From NCBI RefSeq assembly GCF_011761235.1, contig NZ_JAAOYW010000002.1, positions 558,001-622,000 on the forward strand: DNA of 64,000 bases, given 5' to 3'. Of this stretch, positions 45,261 to 53,000 are shown piece by piece (the first letter of the stretch is position 1; each line of letters begins with the position of its first letter). Source of the DNA: Frigoribacterium faeni (GTDB taxonomy: Bacteria > Actinomycetota > Actinomycetes > Actinomycetales > Microbacteriaceae). The translations under genes were made by a program, and so were the position numbers. Under the pieces are notes generated by a model that worked only from the letters and a program-made list of their open reading frames with translations, was not told the DNA's origin and ran no database searches.

Positions 45261-46945
45261 GACTGCACCCGCTCGTCCATCAGGCCGCGCAGCAGCTCGG
45301 CGGTCTTCTCCGGGTCGCGCTCGGCGAGGGCGTCGATCTCGGCACGGCGGCGCTCGGCCGACACGTACTCGGGCGAGGGCTCGGGCGCCGCGACCGGCAG
45401 GGCCACGGTGACGGCCTCGTCGGCGAGGAGCTGACCGCGGGAGGCGGCACCCGCGTCGTCGAGGTCGAGCCGCATGGTCGCGTCCCAGGTCTGGGCGGGG
45501 TTGCCGGCCGTGAGCTCGCCGAGGTCGACGTCCTCGCGGTCGTGGCGGCGGTTCTTCTTCGCGAAGACGATCAGGCCGACGATCAGCGCGATCACGATGA
45601 GCGCGACGATCCCGACGGTGCGGATGGTTCCCCACATCGCCTCGGAGGCGGCGGCCGCGTCCGCCGCGGCGAGCGCCGCCTTCGCGGCCTCGGCGCCCTG
45701 GGTGTCGAAGTCGACGAGGGCCACCTCGACGGCGTCGCCCCGGGCGGCGTCGATCCCGGCCGCGGTGCGCACGAGGTCGTTGATCGACTGCAGGTTGACG
45801 CCGGCTGCCGCACCGGCGTCCAGGGCGACCGACACGGTCTGCCGGCTGACGCCTCCTGCGGGCACGCTCATGGTCTCGGTGACCTTGTCGACCGCGTTGT
45901 TCTTGGTGGCCGACTCGTTGACGTAGCCGTCGTCGCCGGCGGCGGTGCCGGCCGCGTCGGTGCCGGTGCCGGTGCCGTTCGGCACGGCGATGTTGTCGGG
46001 GCCGAGCACGCCGGTCGCGCCGGTGCCGTCGGCTCCCCCGGAGCCCGCGCCGTACTGCTCGGTCGTGCTGGACTCGTTGAGGGCGATCGGCCCGGTCTCG
46101 GGCTGCGTGAACGACTCGGTGACCTTCGTGCCCGAGCTCTGCTCGAGGTCGGCGGCGACGACCACCGACGACTTGCCGGGGCCGACGACCTTGTCGAGCA
46201 TCGTCTGCACGGCGGTCTGCACCTTCGACTCGTAGTCGCTGACCTGGTCGCCGGCGCCGCCGACGGCCCCGGTGCCGACCTGCGAGAGCACGGCCCCGGT
46301 CGAGTCGGTCACGGCGACGTCGGTCGTCGCCATGCCCTCGACGGAGGCGCTGGTCAGGTTGACGATCGCCTGCACCTGCTTGCCGGTGAGGGTCGCGCCC
46401 CCCTTCGTCTCGACGAACACCGACGCGGTCGGGTCCTCCTGCTCGGCGACGAAGACGCTCTCCTCGGGGATGGCGAGCTGCACGCTGGCGGTCTTGACGC
46501 CGTCCATGGCCGAGATCGTCTTGGCGAGCTCGCCCTCGATGGCGCGCTTGTAGGTGACGTCCTGCTGGAACTCGGACGAGGTGACGCCCATCGTGTCGAG
46601 CAGCGAGTAGCCGCCCTGGCCGCTGGTCGACGGCAGGCCGGCCGCGGCCGCGGTGAGGCGCTCCTGGTAGACGTGCTCCTCGGGCACGAGGATCGTGCCG
46701 CCGCCCGCCGTCAGCTCGTACGGGACGCCGTCGGCCTGCAGCTGCTCGACGATCGCGCTGGCGTCGACGGGGTCGATGCCGCTGAACAGCGGGGTGTAGT
46801 TCGGCTTCGTCAACCAGCTGACGAGGGCGACCGTGCCGAGCACGAGCGCCGCGACGAGGATCACCGCGATGGTCTTCTGGGCGAGCGAGAAGCCGCCGAG
46901 GGTCGCCCGCATCCGGTCGAGCGTGTTCTGCACTGCGGTGGGCAT
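45257..46945 (-). CDS. fliF: Flagellar MS-ring protein FliF
   Basis: 562 residues with the expected two membrane helices (residues ~24-45 and ~445-468) bracketing a large periplasm-side region with ring-building motifs (NYTPLFSGIDPVDASAIVEQ, and LDTMGVTSSEFQQDVTYKRA). The C-terminus (residues ~530-562) is the FliG-binding tail. ATG at 46945 overlaps the fliE stop. Forms the base of the rotor and houses the export gate. Confidence 0.97.
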   Translation of the reverse strand: MPTAVQNTLDRMRATLGGFSLAQKTIAVILVAALVLGTVALVSWLTKPNYTPLFSGIDPVDASAIVEQLQADGVPYELTAGGGTILVPEEHVYQERLTAAAAGLPSTSGQGGYSLLDTMGVTSSEFQQDVTYKRAIEGELAKTISAMDGVKTASVQLAIPEESVFVAEQEDPTASVFVETKGGATLTGKQVQAIVNLTSASVEGMATTDVAVTDSTGAVLSQVGTGAVGGAGDQVSDYESKVQTAVQTMLDKVVGPGKSSVVVAADLEQSSGTKVTESFTQPETGPIALNESSTTEQYGAGSGGADGTGATGVLGPDNIAVPNGTGTGTDAAGTAAGDDGYVNESATKNNAVDKVTETMSVPAGGVSRQTVSVALDAGAAAGVNLQSINDLVRTAAGIDAARGDAVEVALVDFDTQGAEAAKAALAAADAAAASEAMWGTIRTVGIVALIVIALIVGLIVFAKKNRRHDREDVDLGELTAGNPAQTWDATMRLDLDDAGAASRGQLLADEAVTVALPVAAPEPSPEYVSAERRRAEIDALAERDPEKTAELLRGLMDERVQS

Positions 46946-47310
46946 CAGGCCTGCATCCTCATGATCTCGGTGAAGGCGTCGACGCCCTTGTTGCGGACGG
47001 CGGCGACGAGCTCGAGCGTCACCTGGGCACGCGTGGCCGCGATGGTCGCGTCGTGGATGTCGGTGAGGTCGCCGGTGACGGCCTTGACGGCCAGGGTCTT
47101 CGACTGGCTCTGCAGCTGCTGCAGGCCCTCGACGGCGCCGACCATGCTCGACCCGAAGGCGGCACCGGAGGCGCTGGCGACGCTGGTCGTCCCGGTCGCC
47201 GAGGAGGCGCCTCCTGCGTTCCCGGCAGCGCCGGCCTGCAGGAGCGACGACACGTCGGCGTACCCGGACTGCGCGACGGCCCCGACGGCGGGGATCCCTG
47301 CGACCGGCAT
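46945..47310 (-). CDS. fliE: Flagellar basal-body protein FliE
   Basis: 121 residues. The C-terminal half shows the FliE pattern (TLAVKAVTGDLTDIHDATIA, and VTLELVAAVRNKGVDAFTEI with final MRMQA). The N-terminal half is Ala/Gly/Ser-rich. Connects the MS ring to the rod. Overlaps flgC and fliF by four bases at each end. Confidence 0.95.
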   Translation of the reverse strand: MPVAGIPAVGAVAQSGYADVSSLLQAGAAGNAGGASSATGTTSVASASGAAFGSSMVGAVEGLQQLQSQSKTLAVKAVTGDLTDIHDATIAATRAQVTLELVAAVRNKGVDAFTEIMRMQA

Positions 47311-47705
47311 CAGCCGCGACCGATCTGGAGGGCGGCCTCGTAGGCGGTCTTGGCACGGTCGACCACGGCGGCGTTCGCCTGGTAGCCGCGCTGGGCCATG
47401 ATCAGGTCGGCCATCTGGGCTCCCAGGTCGATGTCGGGCATGCGCACGTATCCCTCGGCGTCGGCGAGCGGGTGGTCGGGCAGGTAGGTGACACGGCCGG
47501 CCTCGCTGCCGTAGCGGTCGGCCTTGACGAAGGCGCCGCTGGTGCCGGCGCCCTCCTGCACCTCGACGTAGCGGGCCTGGAACGCGGTGTCGTCCATGCT
47601 CTTGACCGTGTTGACGTTGGCGATGTTGTCGGAGACGGCGTCGAGCCACTTGCGGTGCACGGTGAGGCCGGTGCTCGCGATGCCGATCGCGTCGAAGGCG
47701 GTCAC
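47310..47705 (-). CDS. flgC: Flagellar proximal rod protein FlgC
   Basis: 131 residues, standard length. N-terminal FDAIGIASTGLTVHRKWLDA and SDNIANVNT; C-terminal DIDLGAQMADLIMAQRGYQA, the rod/hook family signature. GTG start overlaps the flgB stop. Part of the proximal rod. Confidence 0.96.
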   Translation of the reverse strand: MTAFDAIGIASTGLTVHRKWLDAVSDNIANVNTVKSMDDTAFQARYVEVQEGAGTSGAFVKADRYGSEAGRVTYLPDHPLADAEGYVRMPDIDLGAQMADLIMAQRGYQANAAVVDRAKTAYEAALQIGRG

Positions 47706-48064
47706 GAGTTGGTCCTGTACGCGGCGCGGACGCTGGTGAGCTCGCCGTTCATCGCCTGCGTGGCGAACTGGTACCGCAGCACCGTGTCGATGTTCGAGAG
47801 CGTCTCGGTGTCGAGGTTGACGTTGTTGCCGTCGAGCCGGGTCGGCTCGAGCGAGCGCTGCGTCGTGGCCTGCACCTGGCCTGCCCCGGGGACCCCGCCG
47901 CCCTGTGCGACCGACCGGCCGAGCGCCTCCTCGAACTGCACGCGCTTGGCCTGGTAGCCGGGCGTGTTCACGTTCGAGATGTTCGCGGCGATGGTCTTCT
48001 GGCGCAGCGAGAGGCCGTCGAGGGCGCTCTGCAGCGCGGCCTGGGTCACGGATTCGATCGGCAT
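47702..48064 (-). CDS. flgB: Flagellar proximal rod protein FlgB
   Basis: 120 residues with the rod signature SLRQKTIAANISNVNTPGYQ and C-terminal YQFATQAMNGELTSVRAAYR. First gene of the flgB-fliG block. Ribosome site GGACAGG. Preceded by a sigma-28-type promoter and the same twin ACGGATC hairpins as fliH. Confidence 0.96.
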   Translation of the reverse strand: MPIESVTQAALQSALDGLSLRQKTIAANISNVNTPGYQAKRVQFEEALGRSVAQGGGVPGAGQVQATTQRSLEPTRLDGNNVNLDTETLSNIDTVLRYQFATQAMNGELTSVRAAYRTNS

Positions 48065-48097
48065 GTGCCTGTCCAGAGGGGTCTCGTGGGGGGTGGG

Positions 48098-48135
48098 GGC
48101 CGATCCGTGGCCGAGGGGTCGAGCGATCCGTGCTC
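48098..48135 (-). promoter_or_regulatory. Twin CsrA-type hairpins in the flgB leader
   Basis: On the minus-strand transcript: GAGC-ACGGATC-GCTC (48121-48135) and GGCC-ACGGATC-GGCC (48098-48112). Loops equal those in the fliH leader. The first hairpin would lie at the very 5' end of the transcript. Confidence 0.75.
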
Positions 48136-48143
48136 AGGGCGCT

Positions 48144-48170
48144 CTATCGGCGCGGGGCGGGGGCGCGTAA
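48144..48170 (-). promoter_or_regulatory. Sigma-28 (FliA)-type promoter of flgBC-fliEFG
   Basis: Minus strand: TTAC (48167-48170), 15 bases, GCCGATAG (48144-48151). Start near 48137. Confidence 0.75.
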
Positions 48171-48257
48171 GGGCGCGCCCCCGGAGTGGGGGCGCGTGGC
48201 GGTGCGTGGGCACGCGCGGTGCGTGGGTGCGCGGTGTGCGCGGGTGCGTCAGAGCGG

Positions 48258-48314
48258 CGAGTTGCCCCGGATGGTCGTGTCGAGGCCGGGGACGTGACCG
48301 TCCGGGGCAACTCG
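48258..48314. repeat. 57-bp intergenic palindrome (type C)
   Basis: CGAGTTGCCCCGGA (48258-48271) and its exact inverted copy (48301-48314) enclose a further partial inverted repeat (GGTC...GACC). It lies between the flgB promoter and the small membrane protein gene, inside the 290-base gap 48065-48354, whose other contents are the promoter and hairpins of flgB. Confidence 0.8.
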
Positions 48315-48354
48315 ATCTCGCGTGTGTGGCGGGGCGCGGTGCGACACTGGGGCC

Positions 48355-48669
48355 GTGAGCGACGACGACGCGTGGCCCGACGGGCTCGACGAGGCCCGCC
48401 GCCTCTTCGGCACGCCCGACGGGGCCGAGCCGGTCACCGTCGACGGCGACGTGGACGACTCCGACCGGGTGCGTCACGTGCTGGGCCGCTCGCTCGGGGG
48501 CACGGCGGGGCTCGTCGTGCTCGGGCTGATCGCCGCGCTCGTCGTCGTGTTCGTCGTGGCGCCGCTCCTCCTGTGGCCGGTGGGGGCGTGGATCGCCCTC
48601 CTGGAGCCGCCGCCCGTGGAGCTGCCGTCGCCCTGGTGGTTCACGGAGCTGCCGGGGCGGTACGCCTAG
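48355..48669 (+). CDS. Small single-span membrane protein
   Basis: 104 residues, unrecognised. The first ~50 are acidic and soluble; one strong membrane helix follows (TAGLVVLGLIAALVVVFVVA and continuing to ~residue 85), then a short tail with PSPWWFTELPGRYA. Start GTG at 48355 is the most plausible given length, with only a weak ribosome site. It is followed 65 bases later by the DJ-1/PfpI gene. Confidence 0.62.
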   Translation: MSDDDAWPDGLDEARRLFGTPDGAEPVTVDGDVDDSDRVRHVLGRSLGGTAGLVVLGLIAALVVVFVVAPLLLWPVGAWIALLEPPPVELPSPWWFTELPGRYA

Positions 48670-48734
48670 CCGGTCGCCTGTCGGGCGAGGCCTCGGCGAG
48701 GCCCCGGCGTCGCCCGGGCGACGAGACTGGGCGC

Positions 48735-49325
48735 ATGACCAAGACGATCGGCATCTTCCTGTTCGACCAGTACGAGGAGCTCGACGCGATCGGCCCCTGG
48801 GAGGTGCTCTCGTACTGGACGAAGGCTCACACCGGCGACGGCTGGCGGGTGATCACGTTCGGCGACGCCCCCGGGCCGGTCACCGCCGCGAAGGGCCTGC
48901 GCGTGCTGCCCGACACGACGATCGACGAGCTGCCGCCGCTCGACGTGCTGATCTACCCGGGCGGCAAGGGCACGCGCGCCCACCTCGACGACGAGGAGCG
49001 CCTCGCCTGGGTGCGCGACCAGGCCGACAGCGTGCCGTTGATGGCCAGCGTGTGCACCGGCTCCTTGGTCTTCGCGGCCGCCGGCCTGCTCACCGGACGC
49101 GCCGCGACGACGCACTGGGGCTCGACCGTGCTGCTCGGCAGCCTCGACCCGACCATCGACGTGCGCGAGGACGAGCGCTTCGTGGACGACGGCGACGTCG
49201 TCACGTCGGCCGGGGTGAGCGCGGGCATCGACATGGCGCTGCACCTCGTCATGCGCCTGGGAGGTGCGGCGCGCGCGAAGCAGGTGCGCCGCGGCATCGA
49301 GTACGACCCGCAGCCGCCCGTGTGA
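48735..49325 (+). CDS. DJ-1/PfpI-family protein, isonitrile hydratase-like
   Basis: 196 residues. IGIFLFDQYEELDAIGPWEV opens the family fold. The nucleophile elbow is PLMASVCTGSLVFAAAGLL, followed by GRAATTHW, the pattern of isonitrile hydratase (InhA) and of the ligand-binding half of some AraC regulators; no AraC DNA-binding domain is attached. DVVTSAGVSAGIDMALHLV continues the match. Whether it hydrates isonitriles is unproven. It converges on the FliT-like gene. Confidence 0.85.
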   Translation: MTKTIGIFLFDQYEELDAIGPWEVLSYWTKAHTGDGWRVITFGDAPGPVTAAKGLRVLPDTTIDELPPLDVLIYPGGKGTRAHLDDEERLAWVRDQADSVPLMASVCTGSLVFAAAGLLTGRAATTHWGSTVLLGSLDPTIDVREDERFVDDGDVVTSAGVSAGIDMALHLVMRLGGAARAKQVRRGIEYDPQPPV

Positions 49326-49347
49326 GCCGCGGTCGGTCGCGCGGCGT

Positions 49348-49403
49348 CGAGTGGTCAGTCCTGGTCGCTCATGACGGCTCGAGCAGCACCTCGTGACCAC
49401 TCG
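49348..49403. repeat. 56-bp palindrome, copy A2 of a dispersed repeat
   Basis: Ends CGAGTGGTC and GACCACTCG are identical to copy A1 at 27688-27743, and 44 of 56 bases agree throughout. It lies between two convergent genes, 22 bases past the DJ-1 stop, where it could also act as terminator. Confidence 0.8.
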
Positions 49404-49444
49404 GCGCCGCAACCGGCGGAGGGGAGAGCGGGCAGAGCCCCGGG

Positions 49445-49762
49445 TCAGCCGGTGGCGTCGAGGTAGACGGGCCGCTCCGGCTCGCGCGCCGACTCGACGC
49501 TGCGGACGGCCCCGAGGTGCGCGAGCACGGCCTTGCGCGCGGCGTCGAGCCGGGCGAGCGCGGTGCGCTGTGCCCCGGCGACCGCGGCGGCACGGTCGGC
49601 CAGCTCGGCGGGCAGCGGCCCGAGCCCGGCCGGGGGCGTCCAGGCGGCCTGCGGTCCGTCGGCACGCTCGGCCCCGACCTGCGGGTCGCGTCCGGCGATC
49701 GCCTCGAGCTCGTCGAGGGCGGCGAGCCAGGCGGCGTGGGTGCGGTCCGTCCTAGGCGACAC
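49445..49762 (-). CDS. FliT-like small flagellar protein
   Basis: 105 residues, mostly helical, beginning MSPRTDRTHAAWLAALDELE. It follows fliD and fliS with an 11-base overlap, exactly where FliT (the FliD chaperone) lies in other bacteria. Sequence similarity to FliT is too weak to see, so the call is by position, size and helicity. GTG start at 49762. Confidence 0.6.
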   Translation of the reverse strand: MSPRTDRTHAAWLAALDELEAIAGRDPQVGAERADGPQAAWTPPAGLGPLPAELADRAAAVAGAQRTALARLDAARKAVLAHLGAVRSVESAREPERPVYLDATG

Positions 49763-50441
49763 CGAGCTCGCCCCCGAGCGAGGACGAGGAGGCGTTGGTC
49801 GCCCCGTAGCCGGAGGTCGCGGCCCCGAAGGCGGCGGCCCCCACGGGCAGCGGCGACCCGACGCCCGGCTGCGACGCCGTGGGCGACGCGGGCGCGGGGA
49901 AGGCCGAGGCGGCGAACGCGGGCACGGCGCCGGGCGCCGACGCGGGCGCCGCGACAGGTGCGCCGGCCCCGCCGGCCGCCCCGCCGCCCAGCGTCGTCGC
50001 GGCCTCGTGCCACGCCTGACGCAGTGGCTCGAGCAGCCCGGCGACCTCGCGGGTCAGGGCGACGTCGCGGTGCACGTTCGCGTTGACGAGCGCCGTCGAC
50101 GTGTAGCCGTAGAGCGCGAGCAGCCCCTCGCCGCCGTCCCACACGTCGACGCGCAGCGACGACGTGAGCTCGGCGAGGATCGCCTGGGCGTGCAGCAGCT
50201 GCTCGGACGCCGCGGCCCACTCCTGGCCGACCTGCGCCTTCTCGGCGCGGGCCAGGTCGAGCAGCAGACGGTCGTAGAGCATCGTGACGAGCTGCACGGG
50301 CGTGGCCGAGAGCACCGCCTGCTCGGCGAACTGCGACGCGGCCTGCGAGGCGGCCTGCTCGCTGCGCGGGCGCTGGCCCGACGTCTCGGCGGCGGCGGGG
50401 CGGGAGGCGGCGGCGAAGGCCGCGAAGGAGGTGGCGTCCAT
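49752..50441 (-). CDS. fliS: Flagellin chaperone FliS with long flanking extensions
   Basis: 229 residues, nearly twice the usual ~130. The FliS four-helix core lies at ~35-145 (VLSATPVQLVTMLYDRLLLD, then YGYTSTALVNANVHRDVALT). A ~30-residue N-terminal and ~80-residue Ala/Gly/Pro/Ser C-terminal extension are unusual. FliS binds flagellin before export. Overlaps fliD and the FliT-like gene. Confidence 0.92.
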   Translation of the reverse strand: MDATSFAAFAAASRPAAAETSGQRPRSEQAASQAASQFAEQAVLSATPVQLVTMLYDRLLLDLARAEKAQVGQEWAAASEQLLHAQAILAELTSSLRVDVWDGGEGLLALYGYTSTALVNANVHRDVALTREVAGLLEPLRQAWHEAATTLGGGAAGGAGAPVAAPASAPGAVPAFAASAFPAPASPTASQPGVGSPLPVGAAAFGAATSGYGATNASSSSLGGELGVA

Positions 50442-51823
50442 CAGCTGCTCGTGCTCAGGCTCGAGATCTGGCTGGTCAGCCAGCTCTGCTGCGCGGTGAG
50501 CGAGCTGAGGGCGACCTCGAGGGCGGTGTAGGTCTTCTGGAGCTGGGTGCGGCGCGACGACAGCCGGTCGTCCCAGTTCGCGATCTGGTCGTTGAGGTCC
50601 TTCACGACCGACTGCTGCCCGGTGATGATCTTGGTCAGCGAGCCGTCGCGCTTGTCGGAGGTGCTGGTCGCGGCCGCCTGGACGCGCCCGCTCAGCTCCG
50701 ACAGCGTCGCCTGCACCTTCACGGGGTCTGCCGCGAGCGCCGCCGAGAACTTCGCCTCGTCGAACTCGAACGACCCCGTCTTCGTGATCGAGATGCCGAT
50801 GCTCGACGGCGAGACGCCGCCGACGGGCGCCGACATCGCGGTGGTGAGCTTCTGCACGACGTCGCGGGTGGTCGAGCTGCCGGTGAAGGTGCCCGAGGTG
50901 ACGGTCGTCACGCCGGAGGCGTTGGTCGACGTCGTCGTCGAGGTCTTCGACGCGATCAGGGTGAGGATGCCGTTCAGCCCCGAGACGAGGTCGGACGCGA
51001 CCTTCGACGAGGCGGCGCCGTCGCGGGCGACGGTGAGCGTGACGGGGTCCGGGCCCGCGGCCGTGACGGTGACCGAGACGCCGGGCAGCAGGTCGGCGAA
51101 CGTGTTCGTCGAGCTCGTCACGACCTGCTCGGCCGAGGTGCCGGCCCAGAGGGTGACGGAGGCGTCGCGCGCCTGCTTGACGACGGCCGCACCGGGCGCC
51201 GCGAGCAGGTCGGGGGCGGTGCCGGCGGCGACCTCGGCGGCCGTGCCGCGGTGCACCGTGAAGTCGCCGGCGGCTCCGGTCGCGGCGCTGGTCAGCTGCA
51301 GGCGGTACGTGACGGCGCCGTCGGCGTCCTTGCCCGAGGCCACCTTGACGGCCTTGACGCCGGCCTCGGACGAGTTGACGGCGCGCACCAGGTCGTCGAG
51401 CGACGAGGAGGCGCTGGTCACCTCCACCTGCTTGCCGGCGGCGGACGTGAACGTGAGCGTCGCGGGCGACTCGGGCCAGGCGGTCATCGCGGCGGTGACG
51501 CCGCTCTTCGCCTGGGCGGTCGAGCCGACCCTGAAGTCGATGGAGCCGGGCAGCGCCGTCGCGCTCGTGGTCGCCGTGACGTCCTTCGAGCTGCTCGTCG
51601 CGGTGGACGCGGCGAGCGAGTCCGGCTTCGCGGTCTTGGTCGCGAGGGTCGCGAGCTCGGCGACCTTGGTGTTGAGGCCCTGCAGCGCGGTGACGAGCGC
51701 CTGGTTCGAGGTCGCCTTGTTCTTCAGGATCGTCTGGGGCACCGCCTCCGCCGCCATCAGGCCGTTGATCAGCGTGGTGGTGTCGAGCCCGCTGACGAGG
51801 CCGTCGATGCCGAACGAGGCCAT
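50441..51823 (-). CDS. fliD: Filament cap protein FliD
   Basis: 460 residues. N-terminus FGIDGLVSGLDTTTLINGLM is diagnostic for FliD, as is the C-terminal coiled coil (QIANWDDRLSSRRTQLQKTY ... LTSQISSLSTSS). It caps the growing filament. It is separated from fliC by 266 bases containing the fliC terminator and a palindrome; its own promoter is not evident. Confidence 0.95.
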   Translation of the reverse strand: MASFGIDGLVSGLDTTTLINGLMAAEAVPQTILKNKATSNQALVTALQGLNTKVAELATLATKTAKPDSLAASTATSSSKDVTATTSATALPGSIDFRVGSTAQAKSGVTAAMTAWPESPATLTFTSAAGKQVEVTSASSSLDDLVRAVNSSEAGVKAVKVASGKDADGAVTYRLQLTSAATGAAGDFTVHRGTAAEVAAGTAPDLLAAPGAAVVKQARDASVTLWAGTSAEQVVTSSTNTFADLLPGVSVTVTAAGPDPVTLTVARDGAASSKVASDLVSGLNGILTLIASKTSTTTSTNASGVTTVTSGTFTGSSTTRDVVQKLTTAMSAPVGGVSPSSIGISITKTGSFEFDEAKFSAALAADPVKVQATLSELSGRVQAAATSTSDKRDGSLTKIITGQQSVVKDLNDQIANWDDRLSSRRTQLQKTYTALEVALSSLTAQQSWLTSQISSLSTSS

Positions 51824-51948
51824 CGGGAGCTCCTTGGGTGACGGGGGCGGGCGGGCGGGGAGGTGCGGAGGGGACCGCGGGATGCAGGAGTTCGTGGGGC
51901 GGTGCGGCGGTGCAGGAGGTGCGGGCGAGGTCGTCGGGGACGCTCGGG

Positions 51949-52003
51949 ATGACCGGTGGCCGGGGCGCGGAGGATCAGCTGCCGCGTCCCGACCACCGGT
52001 CGT
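51949..52003. repeat. ~55-bp intergenic palindrome (type E)
   Basis: GACCGGTGG (51951-51959) and CCACCGGTC (51993-52001) are inverted copies, extended by one A/T and one wobble pair outside; inside, GGGGCGCGG faces CCGCGTCCC. It lies between fliD and fliC, beyond the fliC terminator. Confidence 0.65.
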
Positions 52004-52042
52004 GAACCGTGCTCCCGAGGGAGCGGAGTGTCAGGTGGTGTC

Positions 52043-52067
52043 CGGCTCCCGCTGGGATCGGGAGCCG
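52043..52067 (-). terminator. fliC terminator
   Basis: CGGCTCCCG (52043-52051) pairs with CGGGAGCCG (52059-52067) around a 7-base loop, 22 bases past the fliC stop. Confidence 0.8.
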
Positions 52068-52089
52068 TTCGTCCGCCGGTCGGTGAGGA

Positions 52090-52938
52090 CTAGCGGAGGA
52101 GCGACAGCACGCCCTGGGTGCTCTGGTTCGCCTGCGCGAGCATCGCCTGGCCGGCCTGGCTGAGGACGTTCGAGCGGGTGTACTTGACCATCTCCTCCGC
52201 CATGTCGACGTCGCGGATGCGCGAGTTCGCCGCCGTGAGGTTCTCCTTCGCGACGTTGGTCGACGCGATGGAGTGCTCGAAGCGGTTCTGCACGGCACCG
52301 AGCTCGGAGCGGACCGTCGAGACGGCCGTGATCTGCTTGTCGAGCTCGAGGATCGCCAGCTGCGCGTTGTCGGCCGTGTCGAACTCGAGTCCGCTGATCG
52401 TCGTGGCGACGGCACCGATGTCGGCCTTCGACAGGTCGACCTTGATCTGGTCCGCGGCGGCCGTTCCGCCCGCGCCGACCTGGAACTTCATGACGCCGTC
52501 GGTGTCGGCACCGGCGCTCGCGTCGAGCAGGTTGATGCCGTTGAAGTTGGTCGACGCCGAGATGCGGGTGAGCTCCTCGGTCAGGGCCGTGACCTCGGTG
52601 CCGATGGCCTTGCGGGCGTCGGCGTTGTTCGAGTCGTTGCCGGCCTGGACGGCCAGGTCGCGGACGCGCTGGAGGATGGAGTGGACCTCGGTGAGGCCGC
52701 CCTCAGCGGTCTGGACGACCGAGATGCCGTCCTGGGCGTTGCGCGCGGCCACCGTCAGTCCGCCGACCTGCGAGCGCAGGCCCTCGGAGATCGAGAGGCC
52801 GGCCGCGTCGTCAGCGGCACGGTTGATGCGGAGGCCCGACGAGAGCTTCTCGAGGCTCTTCGACAGGTCGTTCTGCGTGGCGTTCAGGTTGCGGTAGGTG
52901 TTGTTCGCCGCGAGGTTGGTGTTGATCTGCATGCCCAT
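52090..52938 (-). CDS. fliC: Flagellin FliC, minimal D0/D1 form
   Basis: 282-residue filament subunit. N-terminal MQINTNLAANNTYRNLNATQ and SSGLRINRAADDAAGLSISE; C-terminal SRIRDVDMAEEMVKYTRSNV and AMLAQANQSTQGVLSLLR, the D0/D1 helices and export-relevant ends. Only ~70 residues separate the two halves, so the outer D2/D3 domains are essentially absent. Monocistronic: sigma-28-type promoter upstream, terminator downstream. Its leader carries two CsrA-type sites. AGAGGA precedes the ATG. Confidence 0.97.
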   Translation of the reverse strand: MGMQINTNLAANNTYRNLNATQNDLSKSLEKLSSGLRINRAADDAAGLSISEGLRSQVGGLTVAARNAQDGISVVQTAEGGLTEVHSILQRVRDLAVQAGNDSNNADARKAIGTEVTALTEELTRISASTNFNGINLLDASAGADTDGVMKFQVGAGGTAAADQIKVDLSKADIGAVATTISGLEFDTADNAQLAILELDKQITAVSTVRSELGAVQNRFEHSIASTNVAKENLTAANSRIRDVDMAEEMVKYTRSNVLSQAGQAMLAQANQSTQGVLSLLR

Positions 52939-52944
52939 GGTGTT

Positions 52945-52992
52945 TCCTCTTCCGTGACTGGGTGGTGTTCGTCAGCCCGTCCGTGGGCTGAC
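52945..52992 (-). promoter_or_regulatory. Two CsrA-type sites in the fliC leader
   Basis: On the minus-strand transcript: a perfect 8-bp hairpin GTCAGCCC-ACGGAC-GGGCTGAC (52971-52992) shows ACGGAC in a 6-base loop. A second GGA site, CACGGAAGAGGAA, spans the Shine-Dalgarno at about 52944-52956. This upstream-loop plus SD-site arrangement is that of the B. subtilis hag leader. Confidence 0.8.
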
Positions 52993-53000
52993 ACCGGCTA

